This document shows, piece after piece, positions 18,632 through 25,753 of a stretch of 64,000 nt of DNA. The stretch is from Tunturiibacter empetritectus (GTDB lineage: Bacteria > Acidobacteriota > Terriglobia > Terriglobales > Acidobacteriaceae). The stretch is from assembly GCF_013410875.1 (NCBI RefSeq), contig NZ_JACCCU010000001.1, positions 372,001 through 436,000 of the forward strand, written 5' to 3'. The notes under the pieces are model-generated. The model saw only the letters and a program-made list of their open reading frames with translations. It searched no databases and was not told the origin of the DNA. The translations under genes and the position numbers were made by a program. Positions within the stretch are counted from its first letter, which is position 1; each line of letters begins with the position of its first letter.

Positions 18632-18692
18632 TCGCGCACCAGTGAGCATTCGAGCGAAGGCGGGTGGCCCATACATCAAATCAACCAATACC

Positions 18693-18731
18693 TTGGGTGC
18701 CCCATTCATGCGGTCTCATCGCATGAGTGGG
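18693..18731. repeat. Palindromic GTGCCCCA element, copy 2 (different inner stem)
   Basis: Stem CCCATTCATGCG / CGCATGAGTGGG (one G-T wobble), loop GTCTCAT, preceded by GGGTG. The outer arms match copies 1 and 3, but the inner stem differs and still pairs. A lone right arm (CGCATGAGTGGG) recurs at 19010-19021, overlapping the stop of the next small ORF. Confidence 0.75.
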
Positions 18732-18809
18732 TTTTCTGGCGCAGCGCGGTTGTCTAGGACGGCCAATGAAAAAAGCGGTACCCTGAATAGAGACAAAGGG
18801 CAGGAGACC

Positions 18810-19016
18810 ATGCCTCTATCACCGCGTGAGTTACTGGAAAAAGAGTTGGAGTCCGTCGTGCGAGATATCGATGCGATCGAGTACCAGATCGCCAGCGATC
18901 CTCCCGACACCTCTGGCGAACTGCTGCGCCTGCGAGAGATCCAGCGCACCTATCGCGGCATGGCTGCAAGTCTCAGGCAGGCCATTGCGGTGGAAGACTC
19001 CCACCACATCGCATGA
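18810..19016 (+). CDS. Small helical protein of unknown function
   Basis: 68 residues; the ATG at 18810 follows CAGGAGA at 18801-18807, a good ribosome site. The sequence is almost entirely amphipathic helix (PRELLEKELESVVRDIDAIE at about 4-23, then a short DPPDTSGE linker and a second helix), suggesting a helical hairpin or coiled coil. No signal peptide or named domain. The last codons and the stop lie in a repeat right arm (CGCATGAGTGGG at 19010), so the C-terminus may have been reshaped by the repeat. Confidence 0.6.
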   Translation: MPLSPRELLEKELESVVRDIDAIEYQIASDPPDTSGELLRLREIQRTYRGMAASLRQAIAVEDSHHIA

Positions 19017-19144
19017 GTGGGCATTCGCGCCTCAGTGCGAACCTTCGAAGAACCCCCAGCACACAACTCCTCCCAACTCAATTAGGATGGTTCACACGCA
19101 CCAGCACCGGGCTCCCGTAAATTCATCCCAACCGCGAGACCACG

Positions 19145-19555
19145 ATGAAACTCACCTCAGCGCTCCTGCCCGCACTTCTCCTCTCCTCCGCCCTCGCCTT
19201 CGCCGCCGACTGGCACCACGGCAAGCTCATGGACACCGAGAAGATCGAAGTCCCCACCGGCAGCACCACCACCTATAACACCGACGCCAAAGCCAGAAAC
19301 GGCAGATACTCCGAGAACACCACCGCCCACTCCACCGACGACACCGACACCTACCAGGTCTTCACCATCCAGACCCCCACCAAAACCTACGTCGTCCGCC
19401 AGAAGCTCAACTTCCCCTGGTCCAAACCCGCCAACATCGCCCTCGGCGAAGACGTAAAGTTCATGGTTCAAGGCAACAAGATGACCATCCTCGACGACGA
19501 CCAGAAGCAGCAAAAAGCCACAGTCGTCAAAGCCAGCGTCACTCAAACCCAATAG
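19145..19555 (+). CDS. Secreted small protein, no recognised family
   Basis: 136 residues with a clear Sec signal peptide (LTSALLPALLLSSALAFAA, cleavage near residue 21). The mature part is polar and probably beta-rich, with the recurring motif TYVVRQKLNFPWSKP, and ends in a lysine/glutamine-rich tail. I know similar acidobacterial hypothetical proteins by pattern, but no function. A single gene with no visible operon partner. Confidence 0.75.
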   Translation: MKLTSALLPALLLSSALAFAADWHHGKLMDTEKIEVPTGSTTTYNTDAKARNGRYSENTTAHSTDDTDTYQVFTIQTPTKTYVVRQKLNFPWSKPANIALGEDVKFMVQGNKMTILDDDQKQQKATVVKASVTQTQ

Positions 19556-19597
19556 GCTACGGCTCAGGCTAAAACTTGATGTGCCGGGTGCCCCACA

Positions 19598-19950
19598 TCT
19601 CGGCGTTATCTGGGACACCTCTATTACTTTGGGATCGGCGTGAAGCAGGACAAGGCTGCCGCTGAGAGCTGGTACAAAACCGGCGCCCAACTGCACGATC
19701 CTGTCGCCTCCTACAATCTCGGCACACTCTTCTCGGTGGATGCGGACCATCCGCATGATCTGCGCAAAGCCGAGGCTTATTTGCACCCATCCGCCGCCGA
19801 CGGATACATACCAGCAACCCACTCGCTGGGACTGCTCCTGGTCAACCCGCTGAGCTTGCTACGTCTTCACGGGAGGGAGCACCCCTGTTGGAAACCTCAG
19901 CGGGCGCAGGTTACTCGAAATCGTCGGCGCTCAGGGAAGAGCAGCATTCT
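19598..19950 (+). pseudogene. Decayed Sel1-repeat protein fragment
   Basis: The frame around 19607-19850 reads as Sel1-type repeats (YLGHLYYFGIGVKQDKAAA, then SYNLGTLFSVDADHPHDLRK and SAADGYIPATHSLGLLLVNP) without an upstream start. Homology then jumps frame to LATSSREGAPLLETSAGAGY (about 19852-19911) and again to GRAAFLLGAL (about 19938-19967). At least two frameshifts and loss of the 5' end make it a pseudogene. The 5' break coincides with a partial GTGCCCCA repeat at 19587-19595, so recombination at the repeat may have truncated it. No gene is visible in the rest of 19556-20017. Confidence 0.7.
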
Positions 19951-20017
19951 TGCTTGGCGCGTTATGAACTAACGAAGGGTCTCGAATGACCCCCGCTGCG
20001 ATCCTGTGAGACGCCTT

Positions 20018-22207
20018 TCATTCTCCGTCCTTCACGCAACGGAAGCCGAGCGCGCCGGACCTGTCATAACTTGGAGCCATCATCAACAGCTTTCCATGGT
20101 TATCGTTTCGATAGGCTTGGGGAAAATACCAGATAGATCCCTGCGGCTTGTAGTAGCTTCCTCCGCGCAAAATTCCTCCGCGCGTGTGCTCATCCACATA
20201 TTCATCGGTCCACTGCCAGACATTTCCGACCATATCCATCACACCGAAGGGACTTGCACCCGACGGGTGCGCATCGACGTTGTCAGGCCCGCGCATAGTG
20301 CGCCCGAAGTCTGGCTGCGGCACTGCCTTGTCATCCCAGTGATCGCCCCACGGATAGGTTCTGCCATCCGTTCCCTGAGCTGCAAACTGCCACTCCCATT
20401 CGTGAGGCAGGCGCTTACCTGCCCACTTCGCGTACGCTCGAGCGTCCTCAATCGACACCCAGGTCACAGGTTTGTTATCCCATCCCTCGGGATAAGTTCC
20501 ATTGCTCCAGTCCTTCAAAAAATTGAGATCGTTGCTCGGATGATAGTGCGCTGCATCGAGAAACTTCTTGAACTCAGCGTTGGTCACGGGAAATTTGTCC
20601 ATGTCAAACGCCTTCAACTTCATAGGATGCTCGTGAAATCTTCGCGGAGTATCTTCCCATGGATATTGAACGTCGACACCAACATCGTCAGAGCCCTCAA
20701 CCTCAATGCCTTCCACGCGAAATAAGTAGTCGCCACCCGGAATCTTGATCATGCCTTCAGGTGTTGCCGACGCCGGCTTAGTAGAAGTGATCTCTACAAT
20801 GCTTTGCGGCAGGGTCTTCCACTCGTGTGAAAAACTTGCGAGCTTCGACTCTGTCATTGATTTCATCGTCCCCATCAACTCGTGCATCGCAGCACTCGGT
20901 TCACCCACCGTGGCCAGGATCATTCCATATCCGTGCGCTTCAATCGGAAAAGACAAAATCGCGTCACTACCTTCTTTCTCCGGCGTCAGTTCAACCCCGT
21001 GATAGAGATCGAAGTAACGGGTGCCCTGTTCGAAGGGAATCGTCATCTGGCGTCCCTGAACGTCGTACTCATTGCGATTGACGATCGTCCACACAGCCTG
21101 TCCGTTCAACGGCCATCGGCTGGAGAAGATCCCATAGCGATGCATCGGATAAAGAGGCTCCCACCCTGGGCTGACAAGGAAGGGTGCGACTCCGCGCTCC
21201 ATCGTCGCCATTCTTCGCGTCGCCTCAGCGTCTCTTGGAGTCACCTGATTCCAGATCCCCCAGACGTTCTCCCAACTCTCCCATCCCTCGCCGTTGAAAA
21301 AGGCGTATTGCAGATCATCCGTTTTATCCCGATTCCATCTGCCCTGAATATTCACTTGGTGACGCGTCTCGAGCCACCGGTACTTATCAACCGTCGGCGC
21401 AAACTGAAACTTGTACTGACCCCATGTCAGGACGTTCCACGCCAACGCCTCATCAGAAGGCCCATTCTCCGGTTCGAATGCGAGAGGGTGCCCCACCTTT
21501 TCGGCAGCAAGCGAGAATGCAAGAGGCACACCATCCTGCGTGTCACCGTTGATGCCGTCCGCATCGATCTCCTTCATGAACTCAGCGGTCGCCTGTGGCC
21601 AGGGCTTTCCCGGATCGCGCGTGCCCTGATCCCACATCATGATTGGAAAAAGCACCTTCACTCCGCGTCGATGAAACTCCTCAACCATATTGCGAAGCCC
21701 TTCGACCCCGCCCGGCATCGAGCGGACTATATCCTGCTGATTGCGATTGTCGATGCCCATGTTGGGGTAGGTCGCCCAGATCAGCACCGCATCAATCCCG
21801 CCGTATCGCTTCTTCAAATCGTCAAGATAGCGATCGACGGTGTATTTACCGGCCACTGGGTCGTAAAAGTAGCGATCGTGCACCATCATCTGCGGCTGTA
21901 TGAAACTGGATTGAGCCCACTGTAGCGCGGGAAGGTCATACCTTGATCCGTCATAACCGACGCGAATTCGCCGTTCGGTGCGCCAATCCGTTACAGCCTT
22001 TATCCACTCATCGTGTGTCTTTGCCGTACATGGCACATTTCCACCCTCCCATGGCATATGCAGCGTCAGACAAGCTGGAGGCGGGATCTGTTGTTCTTTT
22101 GGCTGATAGCGCCAGTCCTGCGCCTTCCCTGGCGATGTGAGCCCAGCGGCAAAAAGGCAAAGACATATCAAAAGTGCAGATTGTTTCCGTCCCGTTAGAA
22201 TATTCAC
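20018..22207 (-). CDS. Secreted TIM-barrel glycosidase-like protein fused to a SUMF1 domain
   Basis: 729 residues with a signal peptide (about 1-29). Residues about 60-400 look like a clan-GH-D-like barrel (YDLPALQWAQSSFIQPQMMV; DADGINGDTQDG), then a beta domain, then a formylglycine-generating-enzyme (SUMF1) fold at about 485-727 (FPVTNAEFKKFLDAAHYHP, ILRGGSYY, LGFRCVKD). The active-site cysteine pair of true FGEs is absent; only the C-terminal FRC cysteine remains. The SUMF1 part is therefore probably a binding or structural module. It is the third gene of the LacI-controlled operon after the transporter and ribokinase, so it likely acts on a glycan outside the cytoplasm. Confidence 0.8.
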   Translation of the reverse strand: MNILTGRKQSALLICLCLFAAGLTSPGKAQDWRYQPKEQQIPPPACLTLHMPWEGGNVPCTAKTHDEWIKAVTDWRTERRIRVGYDGSRYDLPALQWAQSSFIQPQMMVHDRYFYDPVAGKYTVDRYLDDLKKRYGGIDAVLIWATYPNMGIDNRNQQDIVRSMPGGVEGLRNMVEEFHRRGVKVLFPIMMWDQGTRDPGKPWPQATAEFMKEIDADGINGDTQDGVPLAFSLAAEKVGHPLAFEPENGPSDEALAWNVLTWGQYKFQFAPTVDKYRWLETRHQVNIQGRWNRDKTDDLQYAFFNGEGWESWENVWGIWNQVTPRDAEATRRMATMERGVAPFLVSPGWEPLYPMHRYGIFSSRWPLNGQAVWTIVNRNEYDVQGRQMTIPFEQGTRYFDLYHGVELTPEKEGSDAILSFPIEAHGYGMILATVGEPSAAMHELMGTMKSMTESKLASFSHEWKTLPQSIVEITSTKPASATPEGMIKIPGGDYLFRVEGIEVEGSDDVGVDVQYPWEDTPRRFHEHPMKLKAFDMDKFPVTNAEFKKFLDAAHYHPSNDLNFLKDWSNGTYPEGWDNKPVTWVSIEDARAYAKWAGKRLPHEWEWQFAAQGTDGRTYPWGDHWDDKAVPQPDFGRTMRGPDNVDAHPSGASPFGVMDMVGNVWQWTDEYVDEHTRGGILRGGSYYKPQGSIWYFPQAYRNDNHGKLLMMAPSYDRSGALGFRCVKDGE

Positions 22208-22243
22208 TCTTCCGCCTCCATCTTGCGTCCTGCCGTCTTCGTT

Positions 22244-23188
22244 CTATAACTCGTTCGCTCCGACGCCCGCCAACATCTGTTCCACCTCAGCCATTCTTGG
22301 CATGGAGGTTTGGGCCCCTGTCCGCGTCACGGAAAGCGCCGCTGCTGCTGCGGCGAAGCGTGCGCTCTCGACCGGATCTTTCTTCATCATCAAAGCCGTC
22401 GCAAACGCTCCATTGAAAGCGTCTCCCGCAGCTGTTGAATCCACTGCCTGAACCGCAAACGGCTCCAGTCGAGCACTCAATCCATCAGCCGATGCAAGAT
22501 AGGCTCCGCGCGATCCAAGCTTGAGGACCACCCCTCGAACCCCTTTGCGCATAAGGGTCCGCGCCATCATCACGGGCTCGTCGACTTCAACCTCTCCATC
22601 CCCGATGAAGAATGCCGCCTCCGTCTCGTTTGGAGTGAACCAATCGACCTTGTCGAGAAGGTCCTTTGGTAATTGCTTCGCTGGCGCAGGATCGAGAATC
22701 AGCGGCACACCCTCACGGGCGCAGATCGTCGCCAGATGTTGAACAGTCTCCGTCGGAATCTCCAGTTGTGTTAGCACCATCCCTGCGCCTCGAAGAATCT
22801 CGATCTTTGCATCCAGATCTTCAGGCGTTAACTGTGCGTTGGCGCCTGGCGTGATCACAATGCAATTTTCCCCAGCTTCAGACACGACGATCACAGCAAC
22901 ACCTGAGCTGCATTGCGAAGTTGAGACACCGTCGACATTCACCCCCGCATCTTTCAGGTGCTCTTTAAGCTGCGTACCGAAGGCATCATCTCCGATCCTT
23001 CCAATCATCGCGACCGGAAACCCCAGGCGCGCTACTGCAACCGCCTGGTTCGCGCCTTTTCCCCCGGGATGAGTCTGAAAAGCTGTCCCGACGACGGTCT
23101 CCCCCTCAGTGGGAATCCGCGCCGTGTACGCGACGAGATCCATATTTATGCTCCCCACCACGACGACTCCCTTCTTTTCAACGGGCAT
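22244..23188 (-). CDS. rbsK: Ribokinase (PfkB family)
   Basis: 314 residues from the ATG at 23188, which has a perfect AGGAGG just upstream; the TTG 18 bases earlier is not needed. PfkB signatures are the N-terminal GGKGANQ at about 42-48 and DSTAAGDAFNGAFA at 250-263, with the catalytic base D256. It phosphorylates ribose or a related sugar with ATP in the cytoplasm. It follows the sugar transporter by 24 bases and precedes the SUMF1/glycosidase gene by 36, forming one operon under the operator at 24263. Confidence 0.9.
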   Translation of the reverse strand: MPVEKKGVVVVGSINMDLVAYTARIPTEGETVVGTAFQTHPGGKGANQAVAVARLGFPVAMIGRIGDDAFGTQLKEHLKDAGVNVDGVSTSQCSSGVAVIVVSEAGENCIVITPGANAQLTPEDLDAKIEILRGAGMVLTQLEIPTETVQHLATICAREGVPLILDPAPAKQLPKDLLDKVDWFTPNETEAAFFIGDGEVEVDEPVMMARTLMRKGVRGVVLKLGSRGAYLASADGLSARLEPFAVQAVDSTAAGDAFNGAFATALMMKKDPVESARFAAAAAALSVTRTGAQTSMPRMAEVEQMLAGVGANEL

Positions 23189-23212
23189 AGGCCTCCTAAC
23201 TCGCAAACAGGA

Positions 23213-24202
23213 TCAATAAATAGGAGCGAGCGCAATCGCGCTCAATCCGCAGAGGAACAAAATAAACATCCAAAACAGGTAAGTTTTGGCTCGAGCGGGC
23301 GCGGTTGCAAATTCCTTCCAGACAAAGACTCCCCACGCGGCAGAGATCATGGTAGCGCCCTGACCAATCGAATAAGAGACTGCCGGCCCCACAATATGAG
23401 CGCGAGATGCCACAAAATTTAAGGTCGCGCCCGTACACCAGATCACTCCGCCGAGGATGCCCCAAAGATGCCACGATCCACGTGCCGAAGAGTACCCACT
23501 CATCGACACGGGCTGGCTCTTATCCAACGGCTTGCGCATCAACAGGTAGTTGAATGGAACGGCGCATAGAGCGACGCCAATCGTAAAGAACATCGCCACA
23601 GCATACGGCCCAGGAGCGCCGTCGCCCAACATGGACCGTGAGACAAAGGGATAGAAGCTACCCATCAACAGACCCGCTGCCAGGCAGATGACGAACCCGC
23701 GCATGCTCAGCGATCGGCGTTCCGTCTCGCGCAGCCGGTACGCCATCGCATCAAGAACGATCGCTCCCACGACGAGTGCGATTCCTCCAAACAGCATCAA
23801 CACATTGCCGCTTGGGGAAATAATGTAGCTGCTGATTGCCCCGACAATAAGCGCTAGCCCGATTCCAACCGGAAATGCAACGGCCAAACCAGCAATCTCG
23901 ATGGCGGCAACGAGCAGCAGGTTGGCGACATTGAAGAGGATGCCTCCTGTCACCGCTAGTCCGATGTGCGATGAATCCGCCGCCATCATGTCAGCTAGAA
24001 AGGGCCGGCCGACGCCTCCCATGCTTCCCAGCGTAAAGCCCAAGATCAGAGCTGCCAGGATCAAACCGATTACATAATCCCAGTAGAAGAGCTGGAATCG
24101 ATAGCCCGGACACAACTTCATCGTGTTGGCCCACGAACCCCAACAGACCATCGTAACGAGCATCAACGAAAGAGCAATCGCATAGGTTTGAGGCTGAAAC
24201 AA
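23213..24202 (-). CDS. Sugar permease of the DMT superfamily (GRP/RbsU-like)
   Basis: 329 residues, almost entirely hydrophobic, about ten membrane helices. The start MFQPQTYAIALSLMLVTMVC and the conserved CWGSWANT near residue 20 resemble the glucose/ribose-porter (GRP) and ureide-permease families. It likely imports a sugar or nucleoside-derived substrate by proton symport. It is first in the operon with ribokinase and the SUMF1/glycosidase protein, which points to a pentose-like substrate. Confidence 0.8.
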   Translation of the reverse strand: MFQPQTYAIALSLMLVTMVCWGSWANTMKLCPGYRFQLFYWDYVIGLILAALILGFTLGSMGGVGRPFLADMMAADSSHIGLAVTGGILFNVANLLLVAAIEIAGLAVAFPVGIGLALIVGAISSYIISPSGNVLMLFGGIALVVGAIVLDAMAYRLRETERRSLSMRGFVICLAAGLLMGSFYPFVSRSMLGDGAPGPYAVAMFFTIGVALCAVPFNYLLMRKPLDKSQPVSMSGYSSARGSWHLWGILGGVIWCTGATLNFVASRAHIVGPAVSYSIGQGATMISAAWGVFVWKEFATAPARAKTYLFWMFILFLCGLSAIALAPIY

Positions 24203-24262
24203 TGGTCGAACTCCTTCTAGATCTCTGCAACCGCTGAAAGTCTACCGTATGGCTGCTTTTGA

Positions 24263-24274
24263 TGAAAGCTTTCA
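24263..24274. promoter_or_regulatory. LacI-family operator of the transporter operon
   Basis: Perfect 12-bp palindrome TGAAAGCTTTCA, identical to the site before the TonB receptor (25665-25676). It sits 15 bases downstream of the predicted -10, i.e. just past the transcription start. Confidence 0.85.
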
Positions 24275-24289
24275 AATAGAAGCCTCCGA

Positions 24290-24318
24290 AGCATAAAAAG
24301 ACAGCGGTAGTTTGTCAA
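24290..24318 (-). promoter_or_regulatory. Sigma70-type promoter of the transporter/ribokinase operon
   Basis: Read on the minus strand: TTGACA (24318-24313), a 17-base spacer, then TATGCT (24295-24290). The -35 is perfect and the -10 matches 4 of 6. The LacI-type operator follows 15 bases after the -10. Confidence 0.7.
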
Positions 24319-24509
24319 GGAAGTTTTCTGCACTCCCTTCAATCGATCGGACAAAAATCACAATCGTTATAAGGTATGCGAGACTCAAAGTATGCCCCGG
24401 AGCCGCTCCAATCCTGAGCATCACAGCACCAGTTCAGGCATTCGCCTTCAACGACACGCTCAAAAAAAGCACACGAGCCGGACGAACTCAAATCCGCAGG
24501 AGTTAGCGA

Positions 24510-25568
24510 ATGGCAAACATGAAGCAGATCGCAAAGGTAGCTGGTGTCTCACTCGGCACCGTATCCAATGTTCTCAACAAATCTGCTCCGGTGCGCGAAA
24601 ACCTTCGCAAGCGGGTCATGGACGCCGTCGATGCGGTCGGCTACCAACCCAGCCAACTGGCGCGTGGCCTTCGCCTGGACAAGACCAACATGATCGGCAT
24701 GATCATTCCAGACGTAACGAACCCCTTCTTCCCGGCCGTAGTTCGCGGCGCAGAGGACGTCGCCTTCGCAAACGGCTATCGCCTGATCCTCTGCAACACC
24801 GACAACGACCATTCCAAAGAGATCGTTCACCTCAATGAACTTCGAACGTTCCTTCCGTCCGGTCTGATCGTGATTCCGTCCAACTTCAGTGACCTCACCG
24901 CACAGGCCGAGTCGTATCGAAAGTCTGGAACAGCAGTAGTCTGTGTCGACCGTCTTCCCAAAGGGTGGGACGGCGACACGGTTACTGCTGACAACGAGAA
25001 GGGAGCTTATGAGGCCACCAGCTACTTGCTTCGGCAAGGACATCGGCAGCTTGCGATGGTCATGGGCCCACGTCACCTGACAAATGCACAAGACCGCCTG
25101 GCAGGCTTTAAACGCGCTTTACTCGAAAAAAAGATCCCAATCGGTCCCGAATATATTCAGGAGGCAAGCTTCGACCAACACGGCGGTTACGCGAAGACTA
25201 TGCTTCTTCTTCGCATGATCCCGAGGCCGACGGTGATCTTCGCAGCGAACGACATGATTGCGTTCGGCGCCCTGCTGGCCTTTCGCGAAGCCGGCCTCCA
25301 CTGCCCCGAAGACATATCCCTGATTGGTTTCGACAATCTTCAATTTGCCGAGATGACCAGCCCTCCGCTCTCATCCGTATCCCAGCCAGGCTTTCAAATG
25401 GGAACCAAAGCCGCTCAAATCCTGATTGATCGCGTCCGCGGCGATGACGGCCCGGCAAAGCATCTCGTCCTTGAAACCGCGCTGAAGATTAGAGATTCGG
25501 TGGCTCCTCCTGGCCTGACTTCGGCCCAGAAATCCCCCTCCTCTCGCCGGAGCAAACTTAGCAAATAG
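24510..25568 (+). CDS. LacI-family transcriptional regulator of the sugar locus
   Basis: 352 residues with GCAGGAG before the ATG. The N-terminal helix-turn-helix (MKQIAKVAGVSLGTVSNVLN) is followed by the hinge helix PSQLARGLR and a periplasmic-binding-protein-like effector domain from residue 60 (NMIGMIIPDVTNPFFPAVVR, with a C-terminal ISLIGFDN). It should repress in the absence of a sugar ligand. It lies between its two likely targets: divergent from the transporter operon and upstream of the TonB receptor. Both carry TGAAAGCTTTCA operators. No such site precedes its own start, so autoregulation is not evident. Confidence 0.92.
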   Translation: MANMKQIAKVAGVSLGTVSNVLNKSAPVRENLRKRVMDAVDAVGYQPSQLARGLRLDKTNMIGMIIPDVTNPFFPAVVRGAEDVAFANGYRLILCNTDNDHSKEIVHLNELRTFLPSGLIVIPSNFSDLTAQAESYRKSGTAVVCVDRLPKGWDGDTVTADNEKGAYEATSYLLRQGHRQLAMVMGPRHLTNAQDRLAGFKRALLEKKIPIGPEYIQEASFDQHGGYAKTMLLLRMIPRPTVIFAANDMIAFGALLAFREAGLHCPEDISLIGFDNLQFAEMTSPPLSSVSQPGFQMGTKAAQILIDRVRGDDGPAKHLVLETALKIRDSVAPPGLTSAQKSPSSRRSKLSK

Positions 25569-25619
25569 TCGACCTTTTCACTGCGATCTGTTGTCTTCGG
25601 CGGTCTGCAGATTTTGCCG

Positions 25620-25649
25620 TTGACAAGATCGCAATGCGTGTTCTAGTCT
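25620..25649 (+). promoter_or_regulatory. Promoter of the TonB receptor gene
   Basis: TTGACA at 25620-25625, an 18-base spacer, then TAGTCT (25644-25649, 3 of 6). The operator starts 15 bases after this -10, the same spacing as at the divergent operon. Confidence 0.55.
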
Positions 25650-25664
25650 TCTCGGCGATCTAAA

Positions 25665-25676
25665 TGAAAGCTTTCA
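25665..25676. promoter_or_regulatory. LacI-family operator before the TonB receptor
   Basis: TGAAAGCTTTCA, identical to 24263-24274. The ATG at 25664 is created by this palindrome and is therefore unlikely to be the translation start. Confidence 0.85.
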
Positions 25677-25753
25677 AACGGGCCCGACTCTTGAGCGATC
25701 TGCCCGAAAAGTGTCGAAAAGCATTTCATAAACCTTCATTTTGGAGAGCCGAC

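Noticed and set aside
21484..21500. GGTGCCCCACC inside the SUMF1 gene as another repeat copy
   Set aside because: No pairing right arm follows, and the residues encoded (EKVGHPLAF) fit normal coding sequence.
20018..22207. Calling the SUMF1-fold protein an active formylglycine-generating enzyme
   Set aside because: The active-site cysteine pair is missing and no sulfatase is nearby.
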